Assembly (NCBI RefSeq): GCF_000003605.2
Contig: NW_003109110.1
Coordinates: 153,285-178,330, forward strand
Origin: Saccoglossus kowalevskii
Lineage: Eukaryota; Hemichordata; Enteropneusta; Harrimaniidae
Reading direction: 5' to 3'
DNA length: 25,046 nucleotides
The translations under genes and the position numbers were made by a program. Every line of letters begins with the position of its first letter. Positions within the stretch are counted from its first letter, which is position 1. Below the pieces are notes generated by a model that saw nothing but the letters and a program-made list of their open reading frames with translations, was not told the DNA's origin and made no database searches. This document shows, piece by piece, positions 1 through 11,479 of the stretch.

Positions 1-275
1 TGATTGCATTGAATAAATGACGAAATGAGGATATGAGGCTATTGTTGAAGTGTTGTATACTGCTTAAATAGTGTTTCGAATTCTGTGAGAGGAGCGGAAC
101 GATACATGGTGTCTTATAAAATATAATGATGCTGATAGTGGAAGGGTTTATCGACCAGTCAGCTGTTCAAACATTGTCAGTAACAATGGGAAGTGTCACC
201 GCTTTTGTCATGAATTTCGCAGTTGATTTGTTATGTTCTAAAATGGTAGCATGGGCAGCTTTCATATACACCTAT
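1..275 (+). other. 3' end of an upstream DOMON paralogue (copy A)
   Basis: This stretch aligns with 7186-7420, the region just after gene B's stop codon. The first 30 bases are identical and similarity continues with small gaps to about 275, where both read a TATGTTCTAAAATG-like stretch. The B copy lacks roughly 45 bases in the middle. An AATAAA polyadenylation signal lies at 12-17. Because the matching sequence in B is 3' flank or 3' UTR, I infer that the window opens at the end of another gene copy whose coding exons lie to the left. The short open frame at 126-389 falls inside it and is not taken as coding. Confidence 0.7.
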
Positions 276-1545
276 GAATCATTGAAGATGGTTACTAAGA
301 ATAAAACAATGCGTCATCGTATGTTTGTTTCACCCGGATACATGTTCATGTTCAATCCACCTATACAATATTCATACCCACGAAATTGAAATAAAAATCA
401 TGAAAAGGGGCGTGTTATTAAGCAGATTAAATTTGTTTAAATTATGAAACCGATCGCTTTATGTTGTTATTAGATATGCCATATGAAGAAAAAAAAAATG
501 ATTGGGGAATACTATGTGGGGATAATTCGGGTATTAAACTCGCTTGCAAAAGGTATTTTTGGATATATACATACACTCCAATCACGCAAGACAGTGAATA
601 CATCGAATTATGACGTTTCAAACATTTAGTAAATAAGATCAATAAATCACCATTACTACTAAGTTCCCTATTCAAAATAACTAAAAAGTGGGCTAGGGGA
701 GCTCTTCGTTCGCTGTGTTCTCTTCCAGTCTCCTCTTCCAGTTCGTTCCTTCCACTCCACCCTCTTCCGTCCGTCTCCTCCTTTATCCCACCAAACCGGG
801 ATTCCAATCCGTTGCGCGATTCCTTTGTCATTGTCATTCAAATCAGTTGCGCAATTGACGCATAACCAGATTCACGCCCTCATACGTAGTATGTGTGCAC
901 GTGAATCGGGTGACATATTGATGAAGTTGTTACAGTTGTGTGATTCATTTTACACATGACAATATGAACTCACAATATAAACCGCTTTTGATATACATAG
1001 CTCGGTAACTGATATTTTGTTATGACATCTGCTGTGATGAACCGAGAATGGGAACAGATTTATCGCCAGGTTTATGGGAATGTGATATTTTTATTAATTT
1101 AGACAAATATTGGGAAACCCTGAAATGATAAACAGTGTGTCTAGTTGCGTGCGATATAATTAACTCAAAACAGATTTTTTTTTAGTTTAAGACTTTATTT
1201 AAGACTATATTTAAAAAATCATATCCTAAAAACAGAAATTACAGATAACATAATACACAAAAACATGTGTGCCATTGTGTGGTGTTTTTATACTATTGAG
1301 AACTTAAACAATATAAAAATTAAAATTTGTTATAACAATTATTGCATTTTAAAATATTGGCTTGACCCGCAATACCATCAATTGGGTACCCCCTTATTAG
1401 TAGCTTTAATACATGTGTGTCTCAATTGCGACAAACTATGCGTTATTATTCATGATAGTGAACGAGCGACTGACCTTCATGGAAATGACATTCATTGATA
1501 TAGTTCGCGTTGAATAAAATGGCTACAAATGACATTCGAACAAAC
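276..1545. other. intergenic stretch with a pyrimidine-rich tract
   Basis: No gene is recognised. From about 697 to 786 the + strand is strongly C/T-rich, which creates a long charged open frame on the minus strand (442-837) that has the composition of a low-complexity artefact. The rest is AT-rich with short A and T runs. Confidence 0.5.
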
Positions 1546-1818
1546 GAAAATAAAGCAACACAAAGCACATACAATCAGGATATTCATTCGGTCATTCGAC
1601 ATTACCCCCTAGATAAGATATCAGGTAATAGTACTTTGCCCACTACCCACTCTTATTGTGTCTGTCCAGTGCCTCTCCTCTTGTCAGGTGAGCAACAAAT
1701 ATTAGTATCAAGTATCACAGCAACGAACACTCATCTACACACAAAAACAAAGCAACACAGAGCACATACATTCGGTCATTCGACATTACCTTCAAATAAA
1801 ATATCAGGTAATCGAACG
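1546..1818. repeat. direct repeat pair bracketing the exon-1 relic
   Basis: Two related copies of about 75-85 bases lie at roughly 1546-1628 and 1748-1818. Both contain AAGCAACACA, GCACATACA, then TTCGGTCATTCGACATTACC, and both end in ATATCAGGTAAT. The left copy has about 13 extra bases after GCACATACA. The segment between them is a copy of gene B's first exon plus part of its intron. The arrangement indicates a local tandem duplication or a duplicating insertion. Confidence 0.75.
1625..1687 (+). pseudogene. start-less relic of the DOMON signal-peptide exon
   Basis: Positions 1632-1738 closely match 4472-4576, which is exon 1 of gene B and the first part of its intron 1. The relic keeps the full 63-base exon length, an AG immediately before it and the donor GTGAGC after it. 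In the exon frame it reads VIVLCPLPTLIVSVQCLSSCQ-like residues, 21 codons as in gene B, but the ATG is replaced by GTA. The upstream frame reaches a TAG with no in-frame ATG, so it cannot start a protein. Similarity stops abruptly on both sides and no other exon of this copy was found nearby. Either it is the remnant of a lost gene copy or an isolated exon-sized duplication. Confidence 0.72.
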
Positions 1819-1840
1819 TTACTACGTCACGTACTAAGGT

Positions 1841-1841
1841 C

Positions 1842-1918
<77 letters not shown>

Positions 1919-1924
1919 GGCAGA
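1841..1924. repeat. (CAGA)n microsatellite
   Basis: About 20 uninterrupted CAGA units run to 1920, where the last unit becomes CAGG. The tract creates a repetitive QTDR reading frame that should not be annotated as protein. Confidence 0.97.
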
Positions 1925-2437
1925 CTAGAGTATACACCACCCAGTGTGTATCTACCGTAATAACGTACCCTTCTAGTTATTCATTTATTCATAAATGTTC
2001 ATTGCAATTGGTTATCATGACGACGAGGTTTGGGGTATAACATAACTTTGTCATCCTAATCACTCAATACTTGTCCGAACTATGACCACCCTAGATAGAT
2101 AATCACACAATAGGTTACTTGTTTTAAAAAAGGGACTGACGTAATTATGATTAATGGTTATTTTAATCTATGCACAGATTGATATCGCCAGTAAATGGTA
2201 AGATTTTGCCAGTCTGCACACAGAGCGACACACTGAATCAAGGTGAGTGTTACTGTTGAGTATGTTTATTGTCAGCGTGCACTCGAATTGAGTTATTCTG
2301 TACTTTTTATGACGCACTATCACATATATAGTCAATTATGAATTGGGAAAGTGTCATAGTATACTATGGCTGCATGTATTCAAATTAGATAGATAATGAA
2401 CTTAATCATATACGGACTGCTGTATAGTTCTATTACC

Positions 2438-2976
2438 CTAACTACATGCATAACTAATTTCATATGACCAAATCTCAATTCCGCGGCATTCAGCTAGATC
2501 TCGTGCAACCGTGAAAATACCATCATTCAGCACGTTTTTATGGGGAATTAACACCCATTTTGCGTACAAGAACCTTGAATTTGTACATAAGATATAGAAT
2601 GCAAGCACATTAACAAGTTTAACACCACGAAGAATTTTCACAGAATAGAACGAAATAGTTTTATCTCTGCAAGAACCCCACACCACTGAACACAAGAATA
2701 CCAGTGTTTGTGACATCGTACACATGCCAACCAGCCCCTTGCACGAAATGCGGTATCCATGGTTTTTTACAATCTCGACATATACATGGTACTAGCATGA
2801 TGTTACCCCTGTTAATAAGCAACACATCATATGTGCACAGTCTGCCATTACCATGCACACGTCCACGAAGGTACTCAGCTTCAAATACGCCATTGACAAC
2901 CAGTGAGTAAACAACAGTTGTCAGACATCTGCGCCAAACTATCCATATGAAACCTTGAAATAATCAAATGTGCACC
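2438..2976 (-). pseudogene. unidentified minus-strand reading frame pair
   Basis: Reading the minus strand from about 2976 to 2661 gives about 105 open codons with a protein-like mix of aliphatic, glycine and cysteine residues, including CRDCKKPW and GWHVYDVTNTG. A second frame overlaps it and runs on to 2438, including LIPHKNVLNDGIFTVARDL. The upper frame is preceded by TTTCAAG, a possible splice acceptor, and the change of frame falls near TTCTTGCAG at about 2671, so the two could be adjacent exons or one frameshifted gene. The opposite strand is also partly open but rich in Ser, Pro and His, as expected for an antisense shadow. I do not recognise the family, and it could be a decayed gene or transposon fragment. 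Confidence 0.3.
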
Positions 2977-4464
2977 GCTCCTCTCAGGAGACTTATTCTG
3001 TTCAGATGCACTATTTGCAAGCTATAACTAACTCCCCGGTATTATATGGTGGAATCGCCATCGAGCAAGGTCTGACTCAGCACGGTATTGGAAATCTCAT
3101 AGCACATTTATTGTTCACCGACAGCGCCAGTTACCCTATACCATGGAGATAGAAAAGACCTCCATGCCTATACTGAGACCGGTTGTAGCTAGGCAGAAGG
3201 CTACAAACTCACACCAACATTGATTCTTTGGCTACTTTGGCCTTCTGAGCATGTTTTAATCTGACGTAGGTTTACAGGATGCCAGCCAGGTTGTCATCTT
3301 TGTCCTTGAACCATTCTCAGCCACGCGACTACAGATTCGTACTAGTAACTCGGAAAATATTAAAATTCAGTTCTCACCACTATCGGTAGTATTGCAGTGT
3401 GGGGCATTTGTTTATTAGTCACTGGCTATTACATGCACTACCTTCAAGTTTCCAGACACTGGCTATTAGACTACTATTTTCGCATCACCTGGTACCCTCT
3501 GTGCGAGAAATTGGAGCTAACTAATGTGAATGCATGTTCTACTCGGCACCCCCCCCCATGCCTAGCATCGAGGGTCGGGCGATGAATGAAAAAAATCTTG
3601 TAATGTCGAATGATTCCCGCTCTTGTCAAAGTTAGACAACTATGTAACTATAGTTAAAAAGTATAAGGAATGAGCAGTGACCAATACACAATTAGACTGT
3701 CTAGAAGCAGTCTCTAATAGTAAACAGTTAAAGTTAAACACGTGGATTAATTTCGCTTATAATGGTCATTCAAGCTCATGCATATTTAATCACTTTCATG
3801 CTTAGACAAACATGATGTGGTGTGCATATTATTGTCGATTGTAACTAAATTTTATTTTTATGTTGGTATGTGTGAATTCATACACTATAACAGTGAGTCA
3901 AATCAATGTATTGATCCCTTGTTAACTTCGAATTAATGAATTACTGTCAATGATATTGTGTACACATATTTTTCATTATATGAATCAATGTAATATGAGA
4001 CAATATCTCTATATAATATATCTGTTTATAATGCATTTTAGAAATAGTTATAATAAATTTTAAAAATGTGACTGATACATACACATTTTCTTAGATTAAA
4101 TTGATTCATATAATTACAGGGAATATATTTTCATGAATAATATTTTATACACGACTTTTATTTTTTATCCCCACACACAACTCTTATGACAGAGTTCCTT
4201 GCTCCTATGTAACCAAGGTTCGCTATGACAGTGATGATGATTACGTTATAGATTTACAACTCTCGACTTCAAGCAAATTGTAATCCTTTAATTCACAGAC
4301 CATTTTGTAAACCAAATCACAAAATGAATTACCACATGTTGTTATGATATTATTATCATGCATTATGTTACTACAGTCACACTGGTTACATCATTTCGGG
4401 TATCGATGCCTTGTTTGAGACACCCAATGTCGCAACTGTTACATCATTATGTCTTTTGTTACAG
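2977..4464. other. upstream flank of gene B, no gene recognised
   Basis: AT-rich sequence with only short scattered open frames. Gene B's first coding exon is preceded directly by an acceptor AG, so an untranslated exon should lie upstream. One donor-like site, CAAG followed by GTGAGT, is at 2239-2248, but no promoter could be tied to it. Confidence 0.4.
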
Positions 4465-5390
4465 ATGTATACACTTTGCCACCTACCCACACTAATAATG
4501 TCTGTCCTGTGCCTCTCCACTTGTCAGGTGAGCAACAAATATTAGTATCAGATATCACAGCAACGAACACTCATCTAATAGTTTAGATACTGTAAAACAT
4601 ATTGAAAAAGGGACATGCTATTGAAATGATTTAGCGAATATTTCTTGTCATATGGTTGATTTCCTGTTCTCACAATACTTGTCTGTCGCGCGCCAAAACA
4701 AATGCGCAGTTATCACCTCCTTAAAAACAATGAAAAAGTGTAATTTGATTCTGTTCGCAATCATAAAAAAAACTGATTCAACAGGGATTTGAAAAAGCTT
4801 GTATTGTTGCTGCGTTTCATTCAGAATATGACCTTTTATATTGGGACTCAAAAACTACTAAGTACTAATAATTTCCGTAAGTATCACTTTAATTATTTAT
4901 TTTCATTGAAATAATGACCACAATGAATACGTTTATTTTTGTATGTTAATTTACATTTCAATAAAGTGTATCTATCATGTCGGTACGTTTTCTTTTATGT
5001 TTACAAAGTGTGTGTGGAGAAAATATACGTTTTTTGGCGGCCATTTTGAATTTATAATAAAGTCATTAGCGACTTCTTGAATTAGCGAATCAGTTCTCTC
5101 GCTAAATTTGCTGAAAATACATCCTCGCGAAAAAGACATGTTTTACAGTAGGTAGATTCGATCTCCAAATTGAAGATTAAAAAAGAAAGAAAAGAAGGAA
5201 GAACTGAATAAACATTAAACAAACACTTATATCATAACGAATATGATGTTACTAAAGATCTTAAGCATCTCTTATAGATTTGCTGACTTTTTGAAAATCA
5301 ATACTATAAGTTTTCAAATTATGAGGTCCAACAAGACTTATATCAAACATTTTGCATAGTTAGACGGAGGGACGAATAGACAGACACACA

Positions 5391-5481
<91 letters not shown>

Positions 5482-7026
5482 AGTATTGTCAGGAATCAGT
5501 AAAGATATTTACTGTGCGGAGATTATTCCAGGCACTTGTTGACCAAGATGGATGCGGTGTAACGAAAAACTGCTGGGAAAACCCTACAGGATGCGTGGTA
5601 CCAGACTGTGATTTCTTGATTACATGGCAGTCTGAAGAATCATCGAATAGTACTGAATTTGGACTTTTCGGAAAACTGGCAGATTTAGAACATTACCTTG
5701 CTATTGGATTCTCAATTGATGCATCAATGGTAAGTGGACATGAATATATTTGCATATGTTAAACTCAGCTTAGGCTTCGCATGTCTTACCTTCGCTGTAT
5801 TGAATGTTACGATGTATAATGTTCTTCTATATACCTAGTTTTGATTATTTGCAGCCTGGAACCGATGTATGGGCATGCATGGGTCTCAGTGATTCAAGTA
5901 TTGTCCTGGACCATTCCTACAACCCCTTTTACTACAACGAGCAATTATCTACAGTAAGCATATCTATCAAATATCGCGAGTCATTTGTTCCTGTGTTTTA
6001 AAACACGGCTTTATTATATATTAGTATACCCCGCGAGGGGGTTTGATAAATGATGATGATATTGACTATGCAGTAAATAAAGGGCGGCACACTGCTTGTT
6101 GTACGAAACTTGCCCAAATATTTCAAGAAAAGCTGGGATGGGAAGCATATACTGATTATTCAAAAATTCTTCATTCATGCGATTTGCTAGCCAAAATAAT
6201 GTACCAAAATATGCTAATATACTTCATTAAGTAAGTTTATCTCTCCAAAAAGGCAGGTGCCGGCAATTTAGTATCTACGTTTGCTGATAATACTCTAGAG
6301 TGCACGTTCAGTAGACTTCATAGCAATCCAGGCACAGACCCTTTCGCCGATTTAGCTGGAAACTCGTATTATCTACAAGTCGCAAGAGGACCAAGATTGG
6401 ATAGCGATCCACGTAAGTAGAACTTTTAATGAGAACATTGATTTTGATTTGTCTGTTTTTCTGACATATTCTCGGCAGAAAACAATTTTACAAATGTCTC
6501 AATAAATAAGATTAATAAAGTACACTGCGAGGTCAAGGGTTATGTTTCGCCACTAAATAAGTTAAGCCCTATTGCGCAGAAAATGGGCCTTTCAAAGCAT
6601 CTGTGTCTCTGTTGTCTGAATTCATAACATCGACTTTCAGATCCACTAGCTAGGTGGATACACTGGTCATACTGAAAAAGTTTAGTAAGTGATTTGTGGT
6701 TGAATGCAACGTGTAGTTTATTGTTATGATAGCGACCTCACATTCGCACTTTCCAATCCCACGCCGTTGCACTATTATTTAGAATCAACCACGCAAATTA
6801 TTTACGTGTATTCAAAATTTTGTTTTCAATGATTATTGCATGTTTAATTGTATTTGCTTTATATTATACAGCTAAGCTGGACAAGCACACAGTGACACCA
6901 ATAGTATCTCCAGGTCTCATCGACTTTACAAGTAATATATACAGTGGCGCTCCAGTAGCAGCTATCCATGGAGTTGTGTTGTTCTGTTCACTGATTTGTC
7001 TTGCATTCATTGCTTGTATGTATTGA
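4465..7026 (+). CDS. secreted/surface DOMON-domain protein, copy B (5 exons, 224 aa)
   Basis: Exons are 4465-4527, 5532-5729, 5855-5953, 6253-6412 and 6872-7026, with intron phases 0, 0, 0, 1. The assembled frame is 675 bases including the TGA. The start is the ATG directly after TTACAG. Residues 1-21 are a hydrophobic signal peptide. Residues about 25-174 form a DOMON domain like that of FRRS1, with Cys at 29, 35, 42, 47, 95 and 137, a DVWAC motif, a DHSYN motif and an N-glycosylation sequon at N60. Exon 5 matches D's exon 5 up to the histidine-glycine that opens the b561 domain, then continues where D splices. This gives a short hydrophobic tail (about 201-224) after a Ser-Gly-Ala at 198-200, which resembles a GPI-attachment signal or a single membrane anchor. 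No b561 helices follow. DOMON domains bind haem or sugars; the ligand here is unknown. Exon junctions are inferred by comparison with D and C. Confidence 0.82.
4590..5148. mobile_element. TIR element (MITE-like) in intron 1 of gene B
   Basis: The segment starts CTGTAAAACAT and ends ATGTTTTACAG, an 11-base perfect inverted terminal repeat, and each end is bordered by a TA dinucleotide (4588-4589 and 5149-5150). About 28-30 bases further in, both ends carry a second inverted match around ATTTAGCGA. TA flanks are typical of Tc1/mariner-type target duplications. No transposase is visible. Its minus strand has an ATGGCCGCC with a 28-codon frame, too short to interpret. It is probably a non-autonomous element. 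Confidence 0.6.
5391..5482. repeat. (TAAA)n microsatellite before exon 2 of gene B
   Basis: About 23 uninterrupted TAAA units. The tract ends 49 bases before the exon 2 acceptor and lies where a polypyrimidine tract and branch point are expected. Confidence 0.97.
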
Positions 7027-7185
7027 TACAGCCGTGTTAAAAGTTGAACTGAATATATGAACGCACATGATATAATAATGACTATTACCAACTGATGTCC
7101 TTGGTCATCATTGAGTGATAACTCTACTGTTGTTATCGATGTAATTTGTATGTATCAATAATTACAAAATAACAATTTGTGTATC

Positions 7186-7420
7186 TGATTGCATTGAATA
7201 AATGACGAAATGAGGAATATGAGGCTATCGTTGAATTAAGCGAGATGGCACATGGTGTGTTATCAAATATAGTGGTGCTGATAGTGCAAGGTTTTATCGT
7301 CCAGTTCACCGTTTCAAACATTGCCAGTGACAACAGGAAAAATCACCGCTTCTGTCATGAATTTTGCAGTTGACTTTTTTATGTTCTAAAATGATAGCAT
7401 GTGTAGCCACTTTCAGCACA
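7186..7420 (+). other. 3' flank of gene B shared with copy A
   Basis: It begins 159 bases after gene B's stop and matches 1-275 at the window start. The shared sequence starts with the AATAAA context, so polyadenylation of both genes is probably specified here. Confidence 0.72.
7197..7202 (+). promoter_or_regulatory. polyadenylation signal AATAAA of gene B
   Basis: The canonical hexamer lies 171 bases after the stop codon at 7024-7026. The same hexamer in the same sequence context occurs at 12-17 in copy A's tail, so it is conserved between paralogues. Confidence 0.65.
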
Positions 7421-10400
7421 ACTGTATTTTGATTATTTCACAACTTTGTAAGAAAAAGGTGAAGCTGCTACCTTATTACTCAATTAGTTGTATGTGGATT
7501 GTTGTATTAGTACAGGTAACAACACCCCGGACAGGTATCATCACACGGGACAGCGTGGTGTTGAGTATCGAAAAAAAAACAATAAGTAATATATAAAAAT
7601 TTAAAAAACGAAGCCTATACTATATTTCGTAGGATTTTACTATGGTCATTACACAGTGATATGTACACAAAAAATATACGAAATTGTTACCATCGTTATC
7701 AATCACAAACTGAAGAAACGTCTACCTGAATACGAAAACATCTCCTAAAACTTCATACTACAAAATGACATTGAGAGAAAATATTCGAAAACACAGTATA
7801 GATACTTGGTCGTGTCAATTTAACAAGTGATTGAAGCCAATCTACGGTGTGGTTGTCCCAAATACAATACATAGCTGAACTCTGGTGACCTTGCCCTTTG
7901 TTATATAATATTATTCTCTTTATCATAGTTTGTTTCAATATGAATATGCACTGTCATAATTAATTTTGAATACAAACAAGTTTCGGGGTTGAAACAACAG
8001 TGGGGAATCAATCTACTGAATGTTCTTGTAAATATCTTACAAAAACATTGGTGCCTAATTTGTTTAATTATTTTAAGGGACATAATTTCCAGCTTTATTC
8101 AAAGTAATTTTCAAAGATATTTTAGTATAAAAACAAATGTCTCATCTCAGAAAAATAAGTGCCGCATTTAAACGTGAATAGATTCATAAAACATGCAATA
8201 TAGCAGAAAATCTTAGCTGGCCTTTGTCCAGGTGTCTGTCAAAAATTTATGATTTACTGAGACAAATATGAACTGCCTTATTATATTTTGTGTGACTACT
8301 GTATTATATGAAAAGAAAAAACGCCCTCTATGAATAGCTATCTTGTTGCAAGCGCTGCTTTGTATGCAAATCAACTTAAATAGTTGGTGTGTAGTGGAGA
8401 GAGAAGTCAACAGTACTGTTGCTTCCTGAGAATCTACATCTTCAAACACTACAATCTTTGTTTTAGTATTATAAAAGCTCTATCATTATGTTCTAATAGG
8501 TGAAAAAATTTCTGTGAATTTTCATTTGTCGAATGAACTGTTTGTCAAATACAGAATACATATTTTTAGTACAAATTCTTTTCAAAATGTGGATGCAACG
8601 TTTTACTTATTATGTATATTTTATGTATTGTTTTTTATTTAATATCTTTGAACTAAACAGATTTTCTATTTGGTACAGATCTTGATGTAAAGATGTTATA
8701 GGTGGGTTTGCAAATGTGTATCAGACTTTGCAAAAACTCACTCTATGAGTTGGTTTTGAAACCCAGTCTAGTATTCCTATGAGATTTGGGAGATACATTA
8801 CCACCGATATTATTACAAGATAAAAGATTAGCTTCATTGAACACATACAACAATGCATATTTCCACTGAGATCAGTGACTTTTGAATGTGTATCACCAGT
8901 GATCAGTCAAGTAGAAACAATCAAAATAATTTATCGGAGTTTCTCAATTTTTGCATGATATTTTCATACAGGACTTTATACTGATGAAAAAGGTGACCAA
9001 GTTTGATTACGTTTGGAATAGAATTAGTAAAGTTATTTTGCACACAATAACAATTATTAAAGACGACAACAGCGACGACGACAACAACAATGACAACGCC
9101 GGACAGAAACATTTCCCCTTAATATACATTTCCCTTTCATCTTTGATAGTACGGGCAAGGTAAATAAATGTATATGGTATGTAACCCATGGATTGTTAGG
9201 CCAGAATGTTCGAGGAGGGTGCACGTGGTACTTCGTTCTTAAACCATGCGTATACATAAACTAAACAATGAGTTACTCACTTGATACTTAGCCATTTTAT
9301 TTTAACAGTAATAATAATCGATACTCCTTATGATATTGGTCTGCATACACGGTATGTGTTATGATACATTTGTGTGGAGATAAATAATGGATGACCAGTG
9401 TAACAAAAATACCCGGATGTACATGATATGGCAAACCTGATGCACCACTTTATTTATGACGTGTCACTCATGGCATTCACTCACAGTCCGGACTGTCTGT
9501 ATATCTGTATCAGTGGAGCGGCCCCACTACACGGCTATCTTAAAGTACACAGGGTTCCAAAGTCGGACATTGCCACCTGATAGTATGATAGTGTGGTTTA
9601 GGGTCATATCATATCATAGGGTCACTGTCCTCGACATGGGATTCCCGTGATCTTCTATTTGCATATGCGTTGTGTCCAAAGTCAACTGTGTAAGGTAACA
9701 TTGGCCAAGCAAAGATTGCCGATAATGAGTGGAACTTATTTACTTACGTTTATTACCATCTTATAAAGAACGTTTGTTCTGTCACAGAGCCTCTCTTTTG
9801 TAAGGAGGATATTATCGAATTGTTTCAAATTAATTTGGCATTGGATTGTCACATACATTGCATACAGAGATAAATAATAGTTGTTGCAACTTTCAAAAAC
9901 TATCGGATTATATTTCCACCATGAGCACAAATGTACAACACGAATAGCCATATGATATTGCGCAAAGTTGCAATGAGGTTTTCTTTATTGTGAACAAACA
10001 GACAACATTCGGATGATTGAGAAACCAAACAGGGTGAACGACCGCATATCACTTTATTATCTATTGGTATACACGGTTAGTCAGCCATTCCATTAGGTGT
10101 ACAGGTAATATCATAACTACATTGTATACAGCATTGTTTTTGTTACGAAAAGTTAAAATAACTCGGTCATTTCTCATTCCGTTTTTTCGGTTTACTCGAT
10201 GGAGGTCTCACTTGTAGACAATTATCAAATATGCACTTTTGATATCTCTCAGGTTTTTGGTGAAAATATAATGCGATCTTTGAAAATATATGAAAGAGCT
10301 GTGATAAACTGTTTTTAATCAAGTACTATCTCAGCATTATATATATATGATATACAAGTCCAAAAATAATTCAAAATTAAAAAAACGACAACTTAAAACA

Positions 10401-10657
10401 ATTAGACATATCTCTTTAACAAGGTCATCTATAACCATTTTACAATTGTGCAAACAACTGCCTCATAACTTTAATAATAACATGTTTTAGAGGTCACAAT
10501 ATCGACCGTGTAATTAAGTTTATTCAGTTCATGAATTCACGTGTCATCGTGGTCTAATTTTGCTGAAAACAGGAATATATTCAAAGTGCTTCATGGTAAT
10601 ATTGCATGACTACGCATGAAAACACGTTAGTAGTTGTTCATTTCCTTTGTCTTGCAG
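7421..10657. other. intergenic region between copies B and C, no gene recognised
   Basis: I found no b561-like or DOMON-like exon on either strand. The region has only short open frames, A/T runs, and an imperfect GAC/AAC trinucleotide-rich patch at about 9062-9100. Copy C's upstream untranslated exon and promoter should be here but could not be placed. Confidence 0.45.
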
Positions 10658-10720
10658 ATGTTTCACCTATTGCGACTATGCTGTGATTCTCTCTTTTGTT
10701 CTTCTCGGTTTTTGAGGTGA

Positions 10721-10832
10721 GACAGTAAAATCAAATATTCAAGTTGATAGTTATTTGTTACGATATTAGAAGGTATTTCGTAATCGGTGTCATTTGCGAT
10801 CACCGCTGCTCGCGAAAACATTAGTTTACAGT
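10721..10832. mobile_element. possible decayed relative of the gene B intron element
   Basis: Just inside copy C's intron 1, CAGTAAAATCAAATATTCAAG-like sequence resembles the left end of the 4590-5148 element, and CTCGCGAAAACATTAGTTTACAG-like sequence at about 10811-10832 resembles its right end, which has CTCGCGAAAAAGACATGTTTTACAG-type bases. The match is partial and the interior is mostly missing. Confidence 0.25.
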
Positions 10833-11445
10833 TTTTAGATCTTTTATAACTGACTTTATAATTCCACCAACAATTGTATACCCTTGCACTTGTTTATGTT
10901 TTGTGCGCATGCGCGCGCAGTGAATGATTGGCAAGAACCAGTCATTCGCTCCAAAGATAAAATATGTTGAATATACATGTACGTGTTCCTGTTAATAAAA
11001 CAACTTATATGTAATGTTGTCGCCGCAGATTGCGATTCAGTGTTGATCAGTGAGCATGCTAGCTGGCGAAAATGTAAACATATGACGTCACAGTGTGACA
11101 GTCAGTTTTTAACAAATCCGAAATTACTCGGAATTTGTTTTGCAATGCGTACTGTAGATGTACAGTACACACATGTACGATATCATTTAATGATAGCAAG
11201 AGAATCTATTATATAACCTGGACGAAAGAAATTATGCTAATTATTTTTTATTCAGCTTTTTTACCTTCAACTTATTTTTCACAAAATTATTCAGGCTATT
11301 CAGGTTTTCAAATTGACAACCCCTTGTTGTAAATTTACTTATTGTAACATCATAATATTTCAGAGGTTTGTAATTTTTTTTAGCAAATCTGCACCAATTT
11401 CTGGAATGCTGTATGTTGCTGATTACTGACTGCCTGTGATTCTGT

Positions 11446-11479
11446 GAATGAATGAATGAATGAATGAATGAATGAATGA
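11446..11479. repeat. (TGAA)n microsatellite before exon 2 of copy C
   Basis: About eight GAAT/TGAA units, ending 52 bases before copy C's exon 2. It is at nearly the same distance from the exon as the (TAAA)n tract of gene B. Confidence 0.95.

Noticed and set aside
442-837. 131-codon minus-strand open frame
   Set aside because: Its charged half is the complement of a pyrimidine-rich tract and it has no domain-like pattern.
1510-2040. 176-codon + strand open frame
   Set aside because: It runs through the (CAGA)n tract (QTDR repeats) and reads the exon-1 relic in the wrong frame, so it is a repeat artefact.
11083-11090. Palindromic TGACGTCA (CRE-like), also at 20494-20501
   Set aside because: An 8-base motif is expected by chance at this scale. 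One copy lies in a pseudogene intron and the other in an intron of D, so no regulatory role is supported.
11446-11479. Possible CRISPR-like or satellite array
   Set aside because: It is a simple tetranucleotide microsatellite with no spacers. No CRISPR is expected or seen in this intron-bearing DNA.
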